From Sinorhizobium terangae (GTDB taxonomy: Bacteria; Pseudomonadota; Alphaproteobacteria; Rhizobiales; Rhizobiaceae), in assembly GCF_029714365.1 (NCBI RefSeq), contig NZ_CP121660.1:434001-498000 (forward strand): DNA of 64,000 nt. The letters are read 5' to 3'. Position 1 is the first letter of the stretch, and each line of letters begins with the position of its first letter. Below the pieces are notes generated by a model. It did no database searches. It had not been told where the DNA came from and worked only from the letters and a program-made list of their open reading frames with translations. Shown here in pieces: positions 51,745 to 60,914 of this stretch. The translations under genes were made by a program, and so were the position numbers.

Positions 51745-54267
51745 TTATTGAACGGCGGCTGCCTCACGCGAAAGGCTCCTGAACCGCTTGAGACGCAGCG
51801 CATTGCCGACCACAAAGACGCTGGAAAGTGCCATGGCGCCGGCCGCAAAGATCGGCGAAAGCAACATGCCGTAGGCCGGATAAAGCACGCCGGCGGCGAC
51901 CGGTATCAGCACCACATTATAGGCGAAGGCCCAGAACAGGTTCTCTTTGATGTTGCGGATCGTTGCCTTCGACAGCGCGATGGCATTCGGCACGCCGAGG
52001 AGATCGCCGGACATCAGCACGACGTCGGCGCTCTCGATGGCGACATCCGTCCCGGTGCCGATCGCCAGCCCGACATCGGCTGCGGCGAGCGCCGGTGCAT
52101 CGTTGATGCCGTCGCCGACGAAGGCGACGTTGCGCCCTTCCGCCTTTAGCCGCATCAGGGCGGCTACCTTTCCGTCCGGCAGGATCTCGGCAACGACCTC
52201 GTCAATCCCGAGCTTGCGCGCGATCGCCTCCGCCGTGCGGCGGTTGTCTCCGGTGATCATCGCGATCCTGAGGCCAAGCTGATGCAGCATGCGGATCGCC
52301 TGCGGCGTCGTTTCCTTGATCGGATCGGCGACGGCGATGATCGCCGCGAGCTTGCCATCGACCGCCGCATAAAGCGGGCTCTTGCCTTCGTCGCCAAGAC
52401 GGCGGGCGTGATCGGCGAAGACAGCGATGTCGATGCCCTCGCGCGCCATCAGCCGGTCGGCCCCGACCAGGACCGTGTGTCCGGAAACATTGGCGCGGGT
52501 CCCGAAACCAGGGATCGCCTCGAAATGCTTCGCTTCGCTGATCGTCAAATCCGCATTCCTCGCCGCAGAAACGATGGCTTCCGCGATCGGATGCTCGGAA
52601 CGCGCTTCGACGCTGGCGATGAGCGCAAGGACGGAATTGCTGTCAAAGCCCGCAGCGGCTTCGAGGTCGGTCAGCTCGGGCCGGCCCCGGGTCAAGGTAC
52701 CGGTCTTGTCGACCGCGATGAGTTCGGCATTGCGCAACGTCTGCAAGGCTTCGCCCTTGCGGAAGAGCACGCCCATTTCGGCGGCACGGCCGGTTCCGAC
52801 CATGATGGAGGTGGGCGTTGCGAGCCCCATCGCGCAAGGGCAGGCGATGATGAGGACGGCAACGCCGTTGACGAGCGCGAAGGTCAGCGCAGGATCTGGG
52901 CCGAAGACGAGCCAGACGAGGAACGTCGCAAAGGCGATCGCCATGACCGCGGGCACGAACCAGGCGGTGACGCGATCGACGAGCGACTGGATCGGTAGCT
53001 TCGCGCCCTGCGCCTGTTCGACCATGCGGATGATCTGCGCCAGCACCGTATCCGCTCCGACCTTGGTGGCGCGGAAGCTGAAGGCACCGGTCTTGTTGAT
53101 CGTACCGCCGACGACTTCGGCTCCGTCCGCTTTCTGGACTGGGACCGGCTCGCCGGTGATCATCGATTCATCGACATAGGAGTTGCCTTCGACGACCACG
53201 CCATCGACGGCGATCCTTTCGCCGGGGCGCACGACAACGACGTCGCCGGCATGCACATCGGCAATCGCAATCTCCACCGTTTCGCCATTGCGGATGACGC
53301 GGGCCGTCTTCGGCTGGAGCCCCATGAGGTGCCTGATTGCCTCTGACGTGCGGCCTTTGGCGCGCGCTTCGAGGAACCGGCCAAGCAGGATCAGCGTGAC
53401 GATCACGGCCGCCGCTTCATAGTACACATTGGCGGTGTCGGCCGGCAGCAGGTCCGGCGCGAAGGTTGCAACCACGGAGTAAATCCAGGCGGCAAACGCG
53501 CCGATCGCGACCAGCGAGTTCATATCCGGCGCCGCTCTAAGGAGCGCCGGGACGCCCTTCTGGAAAAAACGGAGGCCCGGACCGAAGAGAGCAAGCGACG
53601 CGAGCACGAACTGCAGATACCAGCTTTCCTGCATGCCGATGCGGATCATGACGAAATCGTGGATCGCCGGGATGAAATGCGATCCCATCTCGAGCACGAA
53701 AATAGGGAGCGTCAGAATGGCGGCGATCGTGAGAGAGAGCTTCAGGCGACGGCTTTCCCGTTCGCGTTTCTCCGTTTCCTGATCAGCATCCTGCTTGCCG
53801 GCGATGCGCCGGGCGTCGTAGCCGGCGTTACGCGCGGCTTCGACCAGCATATCGACGGAGGCAAGCCCTTTGACGACGCGAACGGTGGCCTTCTCGCTGG
53901 CAAGATTGACACTCGCCTCCACGGTTCCGGGAACGGTCCTCAGCGCCTTCTCGATGCGGGCGACGCAGGATGCACAAGTCATGCCGTCGATGGCGAGCTC
54001 TATCAGCTCTTCGGAGGCGCCATAGCCGGTATTCTCGATCGCCTTGACGATATCGGCGGGGCTCGCCGTTGCGTCGAAGCGCACATCCGCCCGCTCAGTG
54101 GCGAGATTGACGGAAGCCGACATGACGCCCGGCACCGCGCGTATGGCTTTTTCCACTCTCGCGACGCAGGAGGCACAGGTCATGCCCTCCACGGCGATGC
54201 TGGCCGTTCGTCCCGACCCGGCAATCGGTTCAGCATTTCTTGTTTGGATGATCGTCGCGGATCCCAT
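51745..54267 (-). CDS. actP: Cu(I)-translocating P1B-type ATPase
   Basis: An 840-residue copper efflux pump. Two heavy-metal-associated domains carry GMTCASC (29-35 and again near 94-100). Eight membrane segments follow, with the ion-path CPC in [13 protein letters not shown], the phosphorylation site DKTGT, the SEHP motif in the nucleotide domain and [16 protein letters not shown]. It exports cytoplasmic Cu(I). In Sinorhizobium the orthologue is called ActP and is also linked to acid tolerance. It lies 112 bp after copZ; a short GC-rich CGGCCG/CGGCCG inverted repeat (about 54359-54375) at the end of that gap's copZ side could attenuate readthrough. No separate CueR box was found before actP. 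Confidence 0.95.
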   Translation of the reverse strand: MGSATIIQTRNAEPIAGSGRTASIAVEGMTCASCVARVEKAIRAVPGVMSASVNLATERADVRFDATASPADIVKAIENTGYGASEELIELAIDGMTCASCVARIEKALRTVPGTVEASVNLASEKATVRVVKGLASVDMLVEAARNAGYDARRIAGKQDADQETEKRERESRRLKLSLTIAAILTLPIFVLEMGSHFIPAIHDFVMIRIGMQESWYLQFVLASLALFGPGLRFFQKGVPALLRAAPDMNSLVAIGAFAAWIYSVVATFAPDLLPADTANVYYEAAAVIVTLILLGRFLEARAKGRTSEAIRHLMGLQPKTARVIRNGETVEIAIADVHAGDVVVVRPGERIAVDGVVVEGNSYVDESMITGEPVPVQKADGAEVVGGTINKTGAFSFRATKVGADTVLAQIIRMVEQAQGAKLPIQSLVDRVTAWFVPAVMAIAFATFLVWLVFGPDPALTFALVNGVAVLIIACPCAMGLATPTSIMVGTGRAAEMGVLFRKGEALQTLRNAELIAVDKTGTLTRGRPELTDLEAAAGFDSNSVLALIASVEARSEHPIAEAIVSAARNADLTISEAKHFEAIPGFGTRANVSGHTVLVGADRLMAREGIDIAVFADHARRLGDEGKSPLYAAVDGKLAAIIAVADPIKETTPQAIRMLHQLGLRIAMITGDNRRTAEAIARKLGIDEVVAEILPDGKVAALMRLKAEGRNVAFVGDGINDAPALAAADVGLAIGTGTDVAIESADVVLMSGDLLGVPNAIALSKATIRNIKENLFWAFAYNVVLIPVAAGVLYPAYGMLLSPIFAAGAMALSSVFVVGNALRLKRFRSLSREAAAVQ

Positions 54268-54379
54268 GATCGCGCTCCTTGCAATGCGACTGCGAACGAA
54301 GGTGAGGCCTCCTAGGATCGGAGGTCGGCTAGCACCCAGCCATGGTTGCGCGCTAAGCGGCCGGCCAATCGGCCGAACG

Positions 54380-54577
54380 CTACAGCGGCAGACTGTCGTA
54401 GCCGGCGGTCTTCAAAGCCTCTACGATGACATCGCTGTCCGCCGTCGTTTCGACACGCACTTCCTTCGTCCCGAGGTTCGCTTCGACCTTGGCCACCGGA
54501 TCGATGGCCCGGATCGCCTTTTCGATGGTGCCGACACAGTGGCCGCAGCTCATCTCGTCGATCTTGTAGCGTTGCAT
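54380..54577 (-). CDS. copZ: Copper chaperone, CopZ-type HMA domain
   Basis: A 65-residue single heavy-metal-associated domain, [20 protein letters not shown], with the C-x2-C copper site and the beta-alpha-beta-beta-alpha-beta length of CopZ. It delivers Cu(I) to the ATPase ActP encoded next on the same strand. AAGGAGAC lies before the ATG. It is the first gene of the copper operon, directly downstream of the CueR-type promoter. Confidence 0.92.
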   Translation of the reverse strand: MQRYKIDEMSCGHCVGTIEKAIRAIDPVAKVEANLGTKEVRVETTADSDVIVEALKTAGYDSLPL

Positions 54578-54607
54578 GCTCGTCTCCTTTGGCTTCGTGA
54601 TGGAAAG

Positions 54608-54638
54608 AACATGGGGCTTCCCATCGTTGGAAGGTCAA
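54608..54638 (-). promoter_or_regulatory. CueR-type promoter of copZ-actP-cueR
   Basis: On the minus strand TTGACC (54638-54633) and CATGTT (54613-54608) are separated by 19 bp. The overlong spacer is the hallmark of MerR-family promoters and contains a dyad, CTTCCAACGATGGGAAG, where CueR should bind. It faces copZ, 31 bp upstream of its ATG. Confidence 0.85.
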
Positions 54639-54808
54639 GGGCCCATCGTATGTCCTGGGTGACGGAACCAAAATTTGATGGGGCAAAGCTACTGCATGTT
54701 TCTTAAATCGTAGGCGATTCAAGAAAACAAAACATGCAGCAGTTCAATGATAGGACGCGCGGCGCCGTAGGAACGACGAAGCGCGAGCCGGCGCTAGCGT
54801 TCAGTGTC

Positions 54809-55144
54809 CTATTTCAGGAAATCGGCGCGATGGGGCGTAAAGCTGTCAATGAGGCGGCCTGCCTCCAGCGCCACGACGCCATGGACCACACCCGAAGGCG
54901 CGATGAAGCTGTCGCCGGCGGAAAGGACCGCGCTGTGTCCGCCGACCATGACTTCGAACCTGCCTTCCGCCACATAGCTCGCCTGAACGTGCGGGTGCGA
55001 GTGCGGCGCGCCGATGCCGCCCTTTTCGAAGGCGAATTCGACCATCATCAGCTCGTCCGTGTGGAGGATCACCCGGCGACGGTTGCCCTGTCCGAGATCG
55101 ATCCATTCACCTTCATTGCCGCGGGCGAAAAGTCTCGTATCCAT
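54809..55144 (-). CDS. kdgF: KdgF-like cupin, unsaturated uronate linearising enzyme
   Basis: A 111-residue single-domain cupin with the metal motif GAPHSHPHVQASYVAEG and the later H of SGVVHGVVALE. KdgF converts 4,5-unsaturated galacturonate or related monomers to the open 5-keto-4-deoxyuronate form. I chose ATG 55144 (GAGGAG upstream); the longer frame runs back into kduD. It is the last gene of the seven-gene uronate operon, 10 bp after kduD. Confidence 0.85.
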   Translation of the reverse strand: MDTRLFARGNEGEWIDLGQGNRRRVILHTDELMMVEFAFEKGGIGAPHSHPHVQASYVAEGRFEVMVGGHSAVLSAGDSFIAPSGVVHGVVALEAGRLIDSFTPHRADFLK

Positions 55145-55154
55145 ATCTGTCTCC

Positions 55155-55919
55155 TCATCGCGCAAGCCAGCCGCCGTCCACCGGGATGACGGCGCCATGC
55201 ATATAGTCCGATGCCGGGGCGAGCAGGAACACCGTCGCATCGCCGATGTCATCCGGGGTGCCCCAGCGCCCGGCCGGAATGCGCTCCAGAATGGCGGCGC
55301 TGCGCTTGGCGTCGGCACGGAGCGCCTCGGTGTTGTTGGTGATGATGTAGCCGGGCGCCACCGCATTCACGTTGATGCCCTTGGCAGCCCATTCGCAGGC
55401 GAGAACCCTCGTGATGCCAAGCGCGCCATGCTTGGACGCGGTATAGGAAGCGACCCGTATTCCGCCCTGGAAGGAAAGCAGTGAAACAATATTGACGATC
55501 TTGCCTCGTCTTTGCTCGGCGAGAAGGCGGCGGCCATAGGATTGGCTCAGGAAGAACAACGATCTGAGATTGATATCAACCACATCGTCCCAGTCGGCTT
55601 CGGTAAATTCAACCGCGTCTGCGCGGCGGATGATCCCGGCATTGTTGACCAGACCATCCACCGGACCATGTTCGCTCCACAGTCCATCGATCAGCGAGCG
55701 GGTCGCCTCCCGGTCCGAAAGGTCGGCATTGGCGGGAACGAAGCTTCCGCCGGCGTCAGCGACCTTTCCCGCGGTTTCGTCCATGGCTGAGCGGCCCACG
55801 CCGATCACGGTGCCGCCGGCGCGGGCGATCGCGACCGCGATTCCCTGCCCGATTCCCGTATTGGCACCGGTGACGACGATGCGGCGTCCGGCAAGGCTGA
55901 AGGCAGACGGCGCGCTCAT
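55155..55919 (-). CDS. kduD: 2-deoxy-D-gluconate 3-dehydrogenase / KDG 5-dehydrogenase (KduD)
   Basis: A 254-residue classical SDR with the cofactor motif TGANTGIGQGIA (18-29), NNAG, catalytic Ser in NIVSLLSFQGG and YTASK. It reduces 2,5-diketo-3-deoxygluconate to KDG after KduI. The start overlaps the stop of kduI (ATGA), and kdgF follows 10 bp later. The family and the operon partners make this assignment firm. Confidence 0.92.
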   Translation of the reverse strand: MSAPSAFSLAGRRIVVTGANTGIGQGIAVAIARAGGTVIGVGRSAMDETAGKVADAGGSFVPANADLSDREATRSLIDGLWSEHGPVDGLVNNAGIIRRADAVEFTEADWDDVVDINLRSLFFLSQSYGRRLLAEQRRGKIVNIVSLLSFQGGIRVASYTASKHGALGITRVLACEWAAKGINVNAVAPGYIITNNTEALRADAKRSAAILERIPAGRWGTPDDIGDATVFLLAPASDYMHGAVIPVDGGWLAR

Positions 55920-56764
55920 CTGAGCGCCTCCATCGGCACCATATCCACATCGGTGTAGTCGACATTGTCGCCCGCCATCGCCCAGATGAAGGCGTAGCTC
56001 GACGTTCCGCAGCCGGAATGGATCGACCAGGGCGGCGAAAGCACCGCCTCCTCCTTTGCCATCAAGATATGGCGTGTCTCACTGGGCTCACCCATCAGAT
56101 GCAGGACGCGCGCGCTCTCGGGCAGGTCGAAATAGAGATAGGCTTCCATGCGCCGGTCATGCACGTGGCAGGGCATGGTGTTCCAGACCGAGCCGGCGGC
56201 AAGCTGCGTCATGCCGGCGACGAGCTGGCAGGTTTTTACCCCTTCCGGGTGGATGAACTGGAAGATCGAGCGTTCGTTCGAGGTGGCAGCACTGCCGAGA
56301 TCGAGCCGTTTGGCATCGCCGATACGGATGTGGCGGCTTGGCAGCGCCTGGTGAGCGGGCGCGCTCAGCAGGTAAAACTTGGCAGGGGCGCCAGGGTCTT
56401 CGGACGAGAAAGTCACCTCTTCGCCCAAACCCGAGTAGGCCATGTCGCGCGGCTCCAATCGGAAGCTTTCGCCGCTCACTTCGACGCGGCCCGGGCCGCC
56501 GATATTGACGGCAATGAGCTCGCGCCGGTCGAGAAAGCGCGGTGTGCCGGTCGGACGGATGGTCTCGAGCGCCAAAGGCCCATCCACCGGCATCGCGCCG
56601 CCGACGATCATGCGGTCGTAGTGGCTGTAGGTGAGGACGATGCGGCCCGGCCGGAACAGCCCCGAAATGTGAAAGTTCGCGCGCAGCGCTTCGGTATCCA
56701 TGCGCGCGGCGGCTGCCGGGTCAACTGCGTGACGGATGGTGTATTCGACATGGTTCGCGGTCAT
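55916..56764 (-). CDS. kduI: 5-dehydro-4-deoxy-D-glucuronate isomerase (KduI)
   Basis: A 282-residue double cupin with the KduI zinc motif PCHVHDRRMEAYLYF and late metal ligand in WSIHSGCGT. The N-terminal AARMDTEALRANFHISGLF is typical of the family. It isomerises 5-keto-4-deoxyuronate to 2,5-diketo-3-deoxygluconate. It is followed by kduD with an ATGA overlap and preceded by the GntR regulator gene by 32 bp. Confidence 0.94.
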   Translation of the reverse strand: MTANHVEYTIRHAVDPAAAARMDTEALRANFHISGLFRPGRIVLTYSHYDRMIVGGAMPVDGPLALETIRPTGTPRFLDRRELIAVNIGGPGRVEVSGESFRLEPRDMAYSGLGEEVTFSSEDPGAPAKFYLLSAPAHQALPSRHIRIGDAKRLDLGSAATSNERSIFQFIHPEGVKTCQLVAGMTQLAAGSVWNTMPCHVHDRRMEAYLYFDLPESARVLHLMGEPSETRHILMAKEEAVLSPPWSIHSGCGTSSYAFIWAMAGDNVDYTDVDMVPMEALR

Positions 56765-56796
56765 CGCTCACTGCCCTTGTATTGATGAAAAGGAGA

Positions 56797-57558
56797 TCAA
56801 ACCTTGCGCTTGGTCGTGCCCCATTCTGCCTGTTGGCCGCTCAGCCGGGCGCGATATCGCTGCTGGCTGGCGGTCAGATGGGCGCGCATGGCGGCGCGGG
56901 CAGCTTCGGGGTCGCTGGCGGAAATGGCCTTCAGGATCGCCAGATGCTCGCGCTGCAGGCTTTCCTGATATTCACGCGTCAGCACCCTGTCGGTACCCCA
57001 GGGCGAGGCGACGTCGCATGGGATCGCTCGCATGCCAAGGGCATCGAGAACCTCCACGTAGTAGGGGTTGTTGGTAGCGACCGCAATTGCCCGGTGGAAG
57101 GCGAAATCACTCTTGCCGGTCGGCTCGCCGCGCTCGAGCATTCGGTCGAAGTCGAAGAAGGCCTCCTGGATCTGCGCCTCCTGGGCAGCATTCCGCCGGA
57201 GCGCAGCAAGGCCAGCGCTTTCGATCTCGAGCCCCATCCGTACTTCGAGCACGTTTAGCGCGTGGGAGATCTTGTTGCCGGCATCAAGGCCGATCGAGCC
57301 GAAGGCAAGGGTCGGGTGTTCCTTGACGAAGACGCCGGCACCCTGCCGCGCCTCGACGAGGCCGTCGGCGGCAAGCGTTGCGATGGCCTCGCGGATCACG
57401 GTGCGGCTGACGCCGAAGACCTCCCGCATTCGGCTCTCCGTCGGCAGCTTTTCACCCGGCGGGATTTCGCCTTTCAGCACCTGCTGCCGGATCGCGCTCG
57501 CGACGCGCTCCGAAAGCTTCGGTTTGCGCTCCATCTTGAATTCGGCCAGAGAGCCCAT
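56797..57558 (-). CDS. GntR-family regulator, FadR subfamily
   Basis: A 253-residue regulator from ATG 57558, 7 bp after dctM. The N-terminal winged helix is seen in ERVASAIRQQVLKGEIPPGEKLP and MREVFGVSRTVIREAIATL; the C-terminal all-helical FCD ligand domain carries the expected histidines (FAFHRAIAV, HLAILKAI). It is likely a repressor of the uronate operon responding to a pathway sugar acid, like KdgR/UxuR-type FadR members. The inverted repeats at 60773-60804 upstream of dctP are its best candidate operators. Confidence 0.88.
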   Translation of the reverse strand: MGSLAEFKMERKPKLSERVASAIRQQVLKGEIPPGEKLPTESRMREVFGVSRTVIREAIATLAADGLVEARQGAGVFVKEHPTLAFGSIGLDAGNKISHALNVLEVRMGLEIESAGLAALRRNAAQEAQIQEAFFDFDRMLERGEPTGKSDFAFHRAIAVATNNPYYVEVLDALGMRAIPCDVASPWGTDRVLTREYQESLQREHLAILKAISASDPEAARAAMRAHLTASQQRYRARLSGQQAEWGTTKRKV

Positions 57559-57565
57559 GATGCGA

Positions 57566-58849
57566 TTACCCTTTGAACACGCTCGGAAGCCAGAGTGAAA
57601 GGGCCGGAACATAGGTGACGAGCCCAAGCACAATCAACCCCGCCAGGTAGAAGGGCCAGATGCTGCGCATCGCCTCCCAGACGGAGATTTTTCCGACCGC
57701 ACACGCCACGAACTGCACAGCGCCGACGGGTGGCGTGTTGAGCCCGATGCCGAAGTTCAGGATCATGATCACCCCGAAATGGACCGGATCGACGCCATAG
57801 GCCATCGCCACCGGCAGGAAGATGGGGGTGCAGATGATGATGGTCGGGCCCATGTCCATGAAGGTGCCGAGGAACAGCATCAGCACGTTGATCAGCAGGA
57901 GCACGATGATCGGATTGTCTGAGATCGTGTTCATCCAGCCGATCAGCGAGGCAGGCACTCTCAGGAACGCCATCAGCCAGGAGAAGGCGGCGGCCATGCC
58001 GATGATGAGCAAGACCATGGCCGTCGTGCGCACGGCCCCGAAAGTGGAGTGGACGAAATCCTGCCAGGTCATTTGCCGGTAGACGAGGACGGTTACCGCG
58101 AGCGCGTAGAGGACGGCGATGCAGGAACTCTCGGTTGCCGTGAAGACGCCTGAACGGACACCCCCGAAGATGATGGCGATGAGCATGAGGCCCGGAATCG
58201 ACACCATGAGGTAGCGGCCAACTCGGGCGAAGCCGGGAAAAGCCTCAGTCGGATAGCCGCGCCGGCGCGCCACGAAATAGGCGGTCACCATCAGCGCAGC
58301 CGCATAGAGCAGTCCGGGAAGAATACCGGCGGTGAAGAGGTCCGCGATCGAGATCTTTCCGCCCGCCGAGATCGAATAGATGATCATGTTGTGCGATGGG
58401 GGCAACATCAGAGCAATCAACGCCGCCATGGAGGTGACGTTGACCGCGTAGTCGGCGCCGTAACCGCGCTCCTTCATCTGCGGGATCATCAATCCGCCCA
58501 CGGCCGCGGCCTCTGCAACCGCGGAGCCGGAAATGCCGCCGAACAGCGTCGCCGTGACGATGTTGACCTGTCCCAGCCCGCCGCGGACATGCCCGACCAG
58601 CGAGGCGGCGAAGGCGACGATCTTCTGGGCGATGCCGCCGCGCACCATCAGGTCGCCGGCGTAGATGAAGAAGGGAATGGCGAGCAGCGAAAACACGCTC
58701 ATGCCGGAATTCAGCCGCTGGAAGATCACCAGCGGCGGCAGCCCCAGATAGAGCACGGTCGCGAAAGACGCAACGCCGAGGCAGAAGGCGATCGGCGTGC
58801 CGATCAGCATCAGGAGCGTGAATACGCCGAAGAGGATTATCATATCCAT
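57566..58849 (-). CDS. TRAP transporter large permease (DctM)
   Basis: A 427-residue, roughly 12-segment membrane protein of the DctM family, with VASFATVLYLGLPPLVIFQRL, the TATLFGGISGSAVAEAAAVGG signature and GIGLNTPPVGAVQF. It forms the ion-coupled channel of a TRAP uptake system with DctQ encoded 4 bp upstream and the DctP-type receptor before it. The substrate is inferred to be a uronate or unsaturated uronide from the downstream kdu genes. Confidence 0.93.
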   Translation of the reverse strand: MDMIILFGVFTLLMLIGTPIAFCLGVASFATVLYLGLPPLVIFQRLNSGMSVFSLLAIPFFIYAGDLMVRGGIAQKIVAFAASLVGHVRGGLGQVNIVTATLFGGISGSAVAEAAAVGGLMIPQMKERGYGADYAVNVTSMAALIALMLPPSHNMIIYSISAGGKISIADLFTAGILPGLLYAAALMVTAYFVARRRGYPTEAFPGFARVGRYLMVSIPGLMLIAIIFGGVRSGVFTATESSCIAVLYALAVTVLVYRQMTWQDFVHSTFGAVRTTAMVLLIIGMAAAFSWLMAFLRVPASLIGWMNTISDNPIIVLLLINVLMLFLGTFMDMGPTIIICTPIFLPVAMAYGVDPVHFGVIMILNFGIGLNTPPVGAVQFVACAVGKISVWEAMRSIWPFYLAGLIVLGLVTYVPALSLWLPSVFKG

Positions 58850-58853
58850 CGCA

Positions 58854-59423
58854 TCACGCCTTTACGTTCGCGGTGTCGAGTTCGGCGGCGACCTCCGCCG
58901 GCGGCATTTCGTCGAGCAGGTCGTCGATGGGTTCGCCGGCAAGGCGCAGAACGATGCGTTCCAGGGCAAACAGGCTGATGAGAACGCCGCCGGCAACCAG
59001 CGGCACGTAGTTCCATCCGCCGGAAATATGGAGCGAGGGCAGAATGGTGCCCCAAGTGAGGCCGACGAGCTCGATCCCGTACCAGATCATCCCGACGCCG
59101 AAAGCGAGGGCGACGAGATCCGAGATCATGCGCAGCCATTTCTTGCCGCTTTTCGGCACGACGTAGAGAAGCACGTCGAAACCGAGGTGATAGTTTTCCC
59201 GCACGCCGACGGCGGCGCCCAGGAAGATGAACCAGCTCATCAGCATGACGGCGCCGGGCTCGGTCCAGCTCGGCGAGTCATTCAGCACGTAGCGGCAGAA
59301 CACCTGCCACGCGACGATGGCCGTCATCACGACGAGGCCGGTGCCCGCGAGCCATAGCGAAAGCGTGCTCAGCCAGGACAGCGCGCGGCCTGTTTTCACC
59401 AATGTGGTAGACACGGTCGTCAT
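58854..59423 (-). CDS. TRAP transporter small permease (DctQ)
   Basis: A 189-residue protein with four membrane segments, including LSLWLAGTGLVVMTAIVAWQ and a motif SPSWTEPGAVMLMSWFIFLG typical of DctQ. It associates with DctM, encoded 4 bp downstream. A short intergenic region of 96 bp with an inverted repeat separates it from dctP. Confidence 0.92.
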   Translation of the reverse strand: MTTVSTTLVKTGRALSWLSTLSLWLAGTGLVVMTAIVAWQVFCRYVLNDSPSWTEPGAVMLMSWFIFLGAAVGVRENYHLGFDVLLYVVPKSGKKWLRMISDLVALAFGVGMIWYGIELVGLTWGTILPSLHISGGWNYVPLVAGGVLISLFALERIVLRLAGEPIDDLLDEMPPAEVAAELDTANVKA

Positions 59424-59471
59424 TCCCTTCGAGGGGACAGGCAGGCATTTCGAAGTGCTAAAGCGATGTCT

Positions 59472-59500
59472 GCGCGTCTGGTAAGACGCGCGGCGCTGTA
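59472..59500. repeat. RIME-like palindrome remnant between dctP and dctQ
   Basis: Arms gcgcgtct (59472-59479) and agacgcgc (59484-59491) with loop ggta are followed by ggcgctgta, the same end as the palindrome at 10943-10980. It looks like a decayed copy of that unit. A hairpin here could lower expression of dctQM relative to dctP. Confidence 0.55.
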
Positions 59501-59519
59501 TGCCTGCCCGTCGGTCTCG

Positions 59520-60497
59520 CTACTGAACCGCCTGAACGTCCTCGACCATCTTCTTCAGGACAGGGTCGGTGACGTGTTTTTCGTAGACCGGCTTCATGGC
59601 GTCGATGAAACCCTGCTTGTCGGGGGTGGTGATCTGCGCGCCGGCCGCCTCGATTTTCGCGCGCGATTCGTTCACCTTGGCCGCCCAGAGCTCGCGCTGC
59701 TTGGCGACGCTCTCCTTGGCAGACTGTTTGAAGAGTTCCTGGTCTTCCGGAGTAAGCTTGTCGAAGACGGCCTTGTTCATCACGAACACTTCCGGAAGGA
59801 TGGTGTGCTCGTCGAGCGAGAAGTTCTTGGCTACCTCGAAATGCTTGGCGGTGTCATAACTCGGGAAGTTGTTCTCCGCGCCGTCGATGACGCCGGTTTC
59901 GATCGCGGAATAAACTTCGCCGTAGGGCATCGGTGTGGCGTTCGCCCCGAGCGCCGCAACCATGTCCACGAAGATGTCGGACTGGATGACGCGGAACTTG
60001 AGCCCCTTCATATCGGCGACCGAATTGATCGGCTTCTGCTTGTTGTAGAAGGAGCGCGAGCCGGCGTCGTAATAGGCAAGCACGACCAGCCCGGCGCCTT
60101 CGAAGGCCGTCTTGATCTGGTCCCCGATCGCCCCGTCCATGACCTTGTGCATGTGCTCTTCCGAACGGAAAAGGTAGGGCAGCGCCGGAACAATCGATTC
60201 CTTCACCGTGCCGTTAAAGGGCGCCATCGAAACGCGGTTCAGCTCGATCACGCCGGAGCGGACCTGCTCGATGGTGTCCTTTTCCTCCCCCAACTGCGCG
60301 GAATGGTAAACCTCGACGGCATAGCGGCCGCCGGTGCGCTCCTTGACCAGTTCACCGAAATACTTGACCGCCTCGACCGTTGGATAGCCGTCCGGATGCG
60401 TGTCGGACGACCGCAGCACCGTCTGGGCACTGGCCGCACTGGTAATGAATGCAGCGGCAGTCAACAGACCCGCCGCCAGCTTGACTAGGTTTCTCAT
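59520..60497 (-). CDS. TRAP transporter solute-binding protein (DctP)
   Basis: A 325-residue periplasmic receptor. The signal peptide is MRNLVKLAAGLLTAAAFITS with cleavage after ASA; the mature protein has the DctP carboxylate-binding arginine region FRVIQSDIFVDMVAALGANATPMPYGEVYSAIETGVIDGAE-type segment near 165-205. GGGAGGAG precedes ATG 60497; the longer frame to 60668 lacks a signal peptide at its start. It is the first gene of the operon and is probably the most highly expressed. Ligand inferred as a hexuronate. Confidence 0.92.
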   Translation of the reverse strand: MRNLVKLAAGLLTAAAFITSAASAQTVLRSSDTHPDGYPTVEAVKYFGELVKERTGGRYAVEVYHSAQLGEEKDTIEQVRSGVIELNRVSMAPFNGTVKESIVPALPYLFRSEEHMHKVMDGAIGDQIKTAFEGAGLVVLAYYDAGSRSFYNKQKPINSVADMKGLKFRVIQSDIFVDMVAALGANATPMPYGEVYSAIETGVIDGAENNFPSYDTAKHFEVAKNFSLDEHTILPEVFVMNKAVFDKLTPEDQELFKQSAKESVAKQRELWAAKVNESRAKIEAAGAQITTPDKQGFIDAMKPVYEKHVTDPVLKKMVEDVQAVQ

Positions 60498-60914
60498 GCT
60501 CTCCTCCCGTTTTCGCATGAACAATTGATGTCTCAGAACCGGTACGCCATCATCGCGAGGCGAATTCGCAAGCCTGGTCCTCCCCCAAGCCGTGTTCCGC
60601 AACGCGGCGCGCGAGAAGTGCGCGGACTGCGCACAACGTGGTGACGCGCCGGTCACCCGCCTGCGCAAAGCAGCATTCTTCTCCCCGGAAACAGAAGACT
60701 TGGGTCGATCGCCGCTTCCATTCCGGCCCGCTCCTCCATCAGGCTTGTTATGGCTAGATCTTGTAAATTATATTGTCAACATACAAAATTGAGCAGGTTG
60801 TATGATGAATTTCTTGCGCCCGGCGGTCTCCCAGCGTAGCCAGGGGCCGAAGATGACTGCTCGGGGAGGAATTCGTGTGTATGCTCCGGATCTTCGGCTA
60901 AGGGGGAGAGCAAG
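60498..60914. other. 417-bp divergent regulatory region of the uronate genes
   Basis: Between dctP (minus) and the Gfo/Idh gene (plus). It holds an AT-rich patch near 60755-60810 with nested inverted repeats and a minus-strand TTGACA (60779-60774) that could be the -35 box of the dctP operon. No gene was found here. Confidence 0.55.
60773..60804. promoter_or_regulatory. Candidate operator for the GntR regulator
   Basis: CATACAA (60780-60786) and TTGTATG (60798-60804) are exact inverted repeats 11 bp apart. The first arm is also part of TTGT-N6-ACAA (60773-60786). Short TTGT/ACAA dyads are common for FadR-type GntR proteins. The site lies in the only divergent region of the uronate genes and overlaps a possible -35 box. 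Confidence 0.55.

Noticed and set aside
54268..54379. Second CueR promoter directly before actP
   Set aside because: No TTGACC with a 19-bp spacer and no CTTCC/GGAAG dyad was found there; only short GC-rich inverted repeats.
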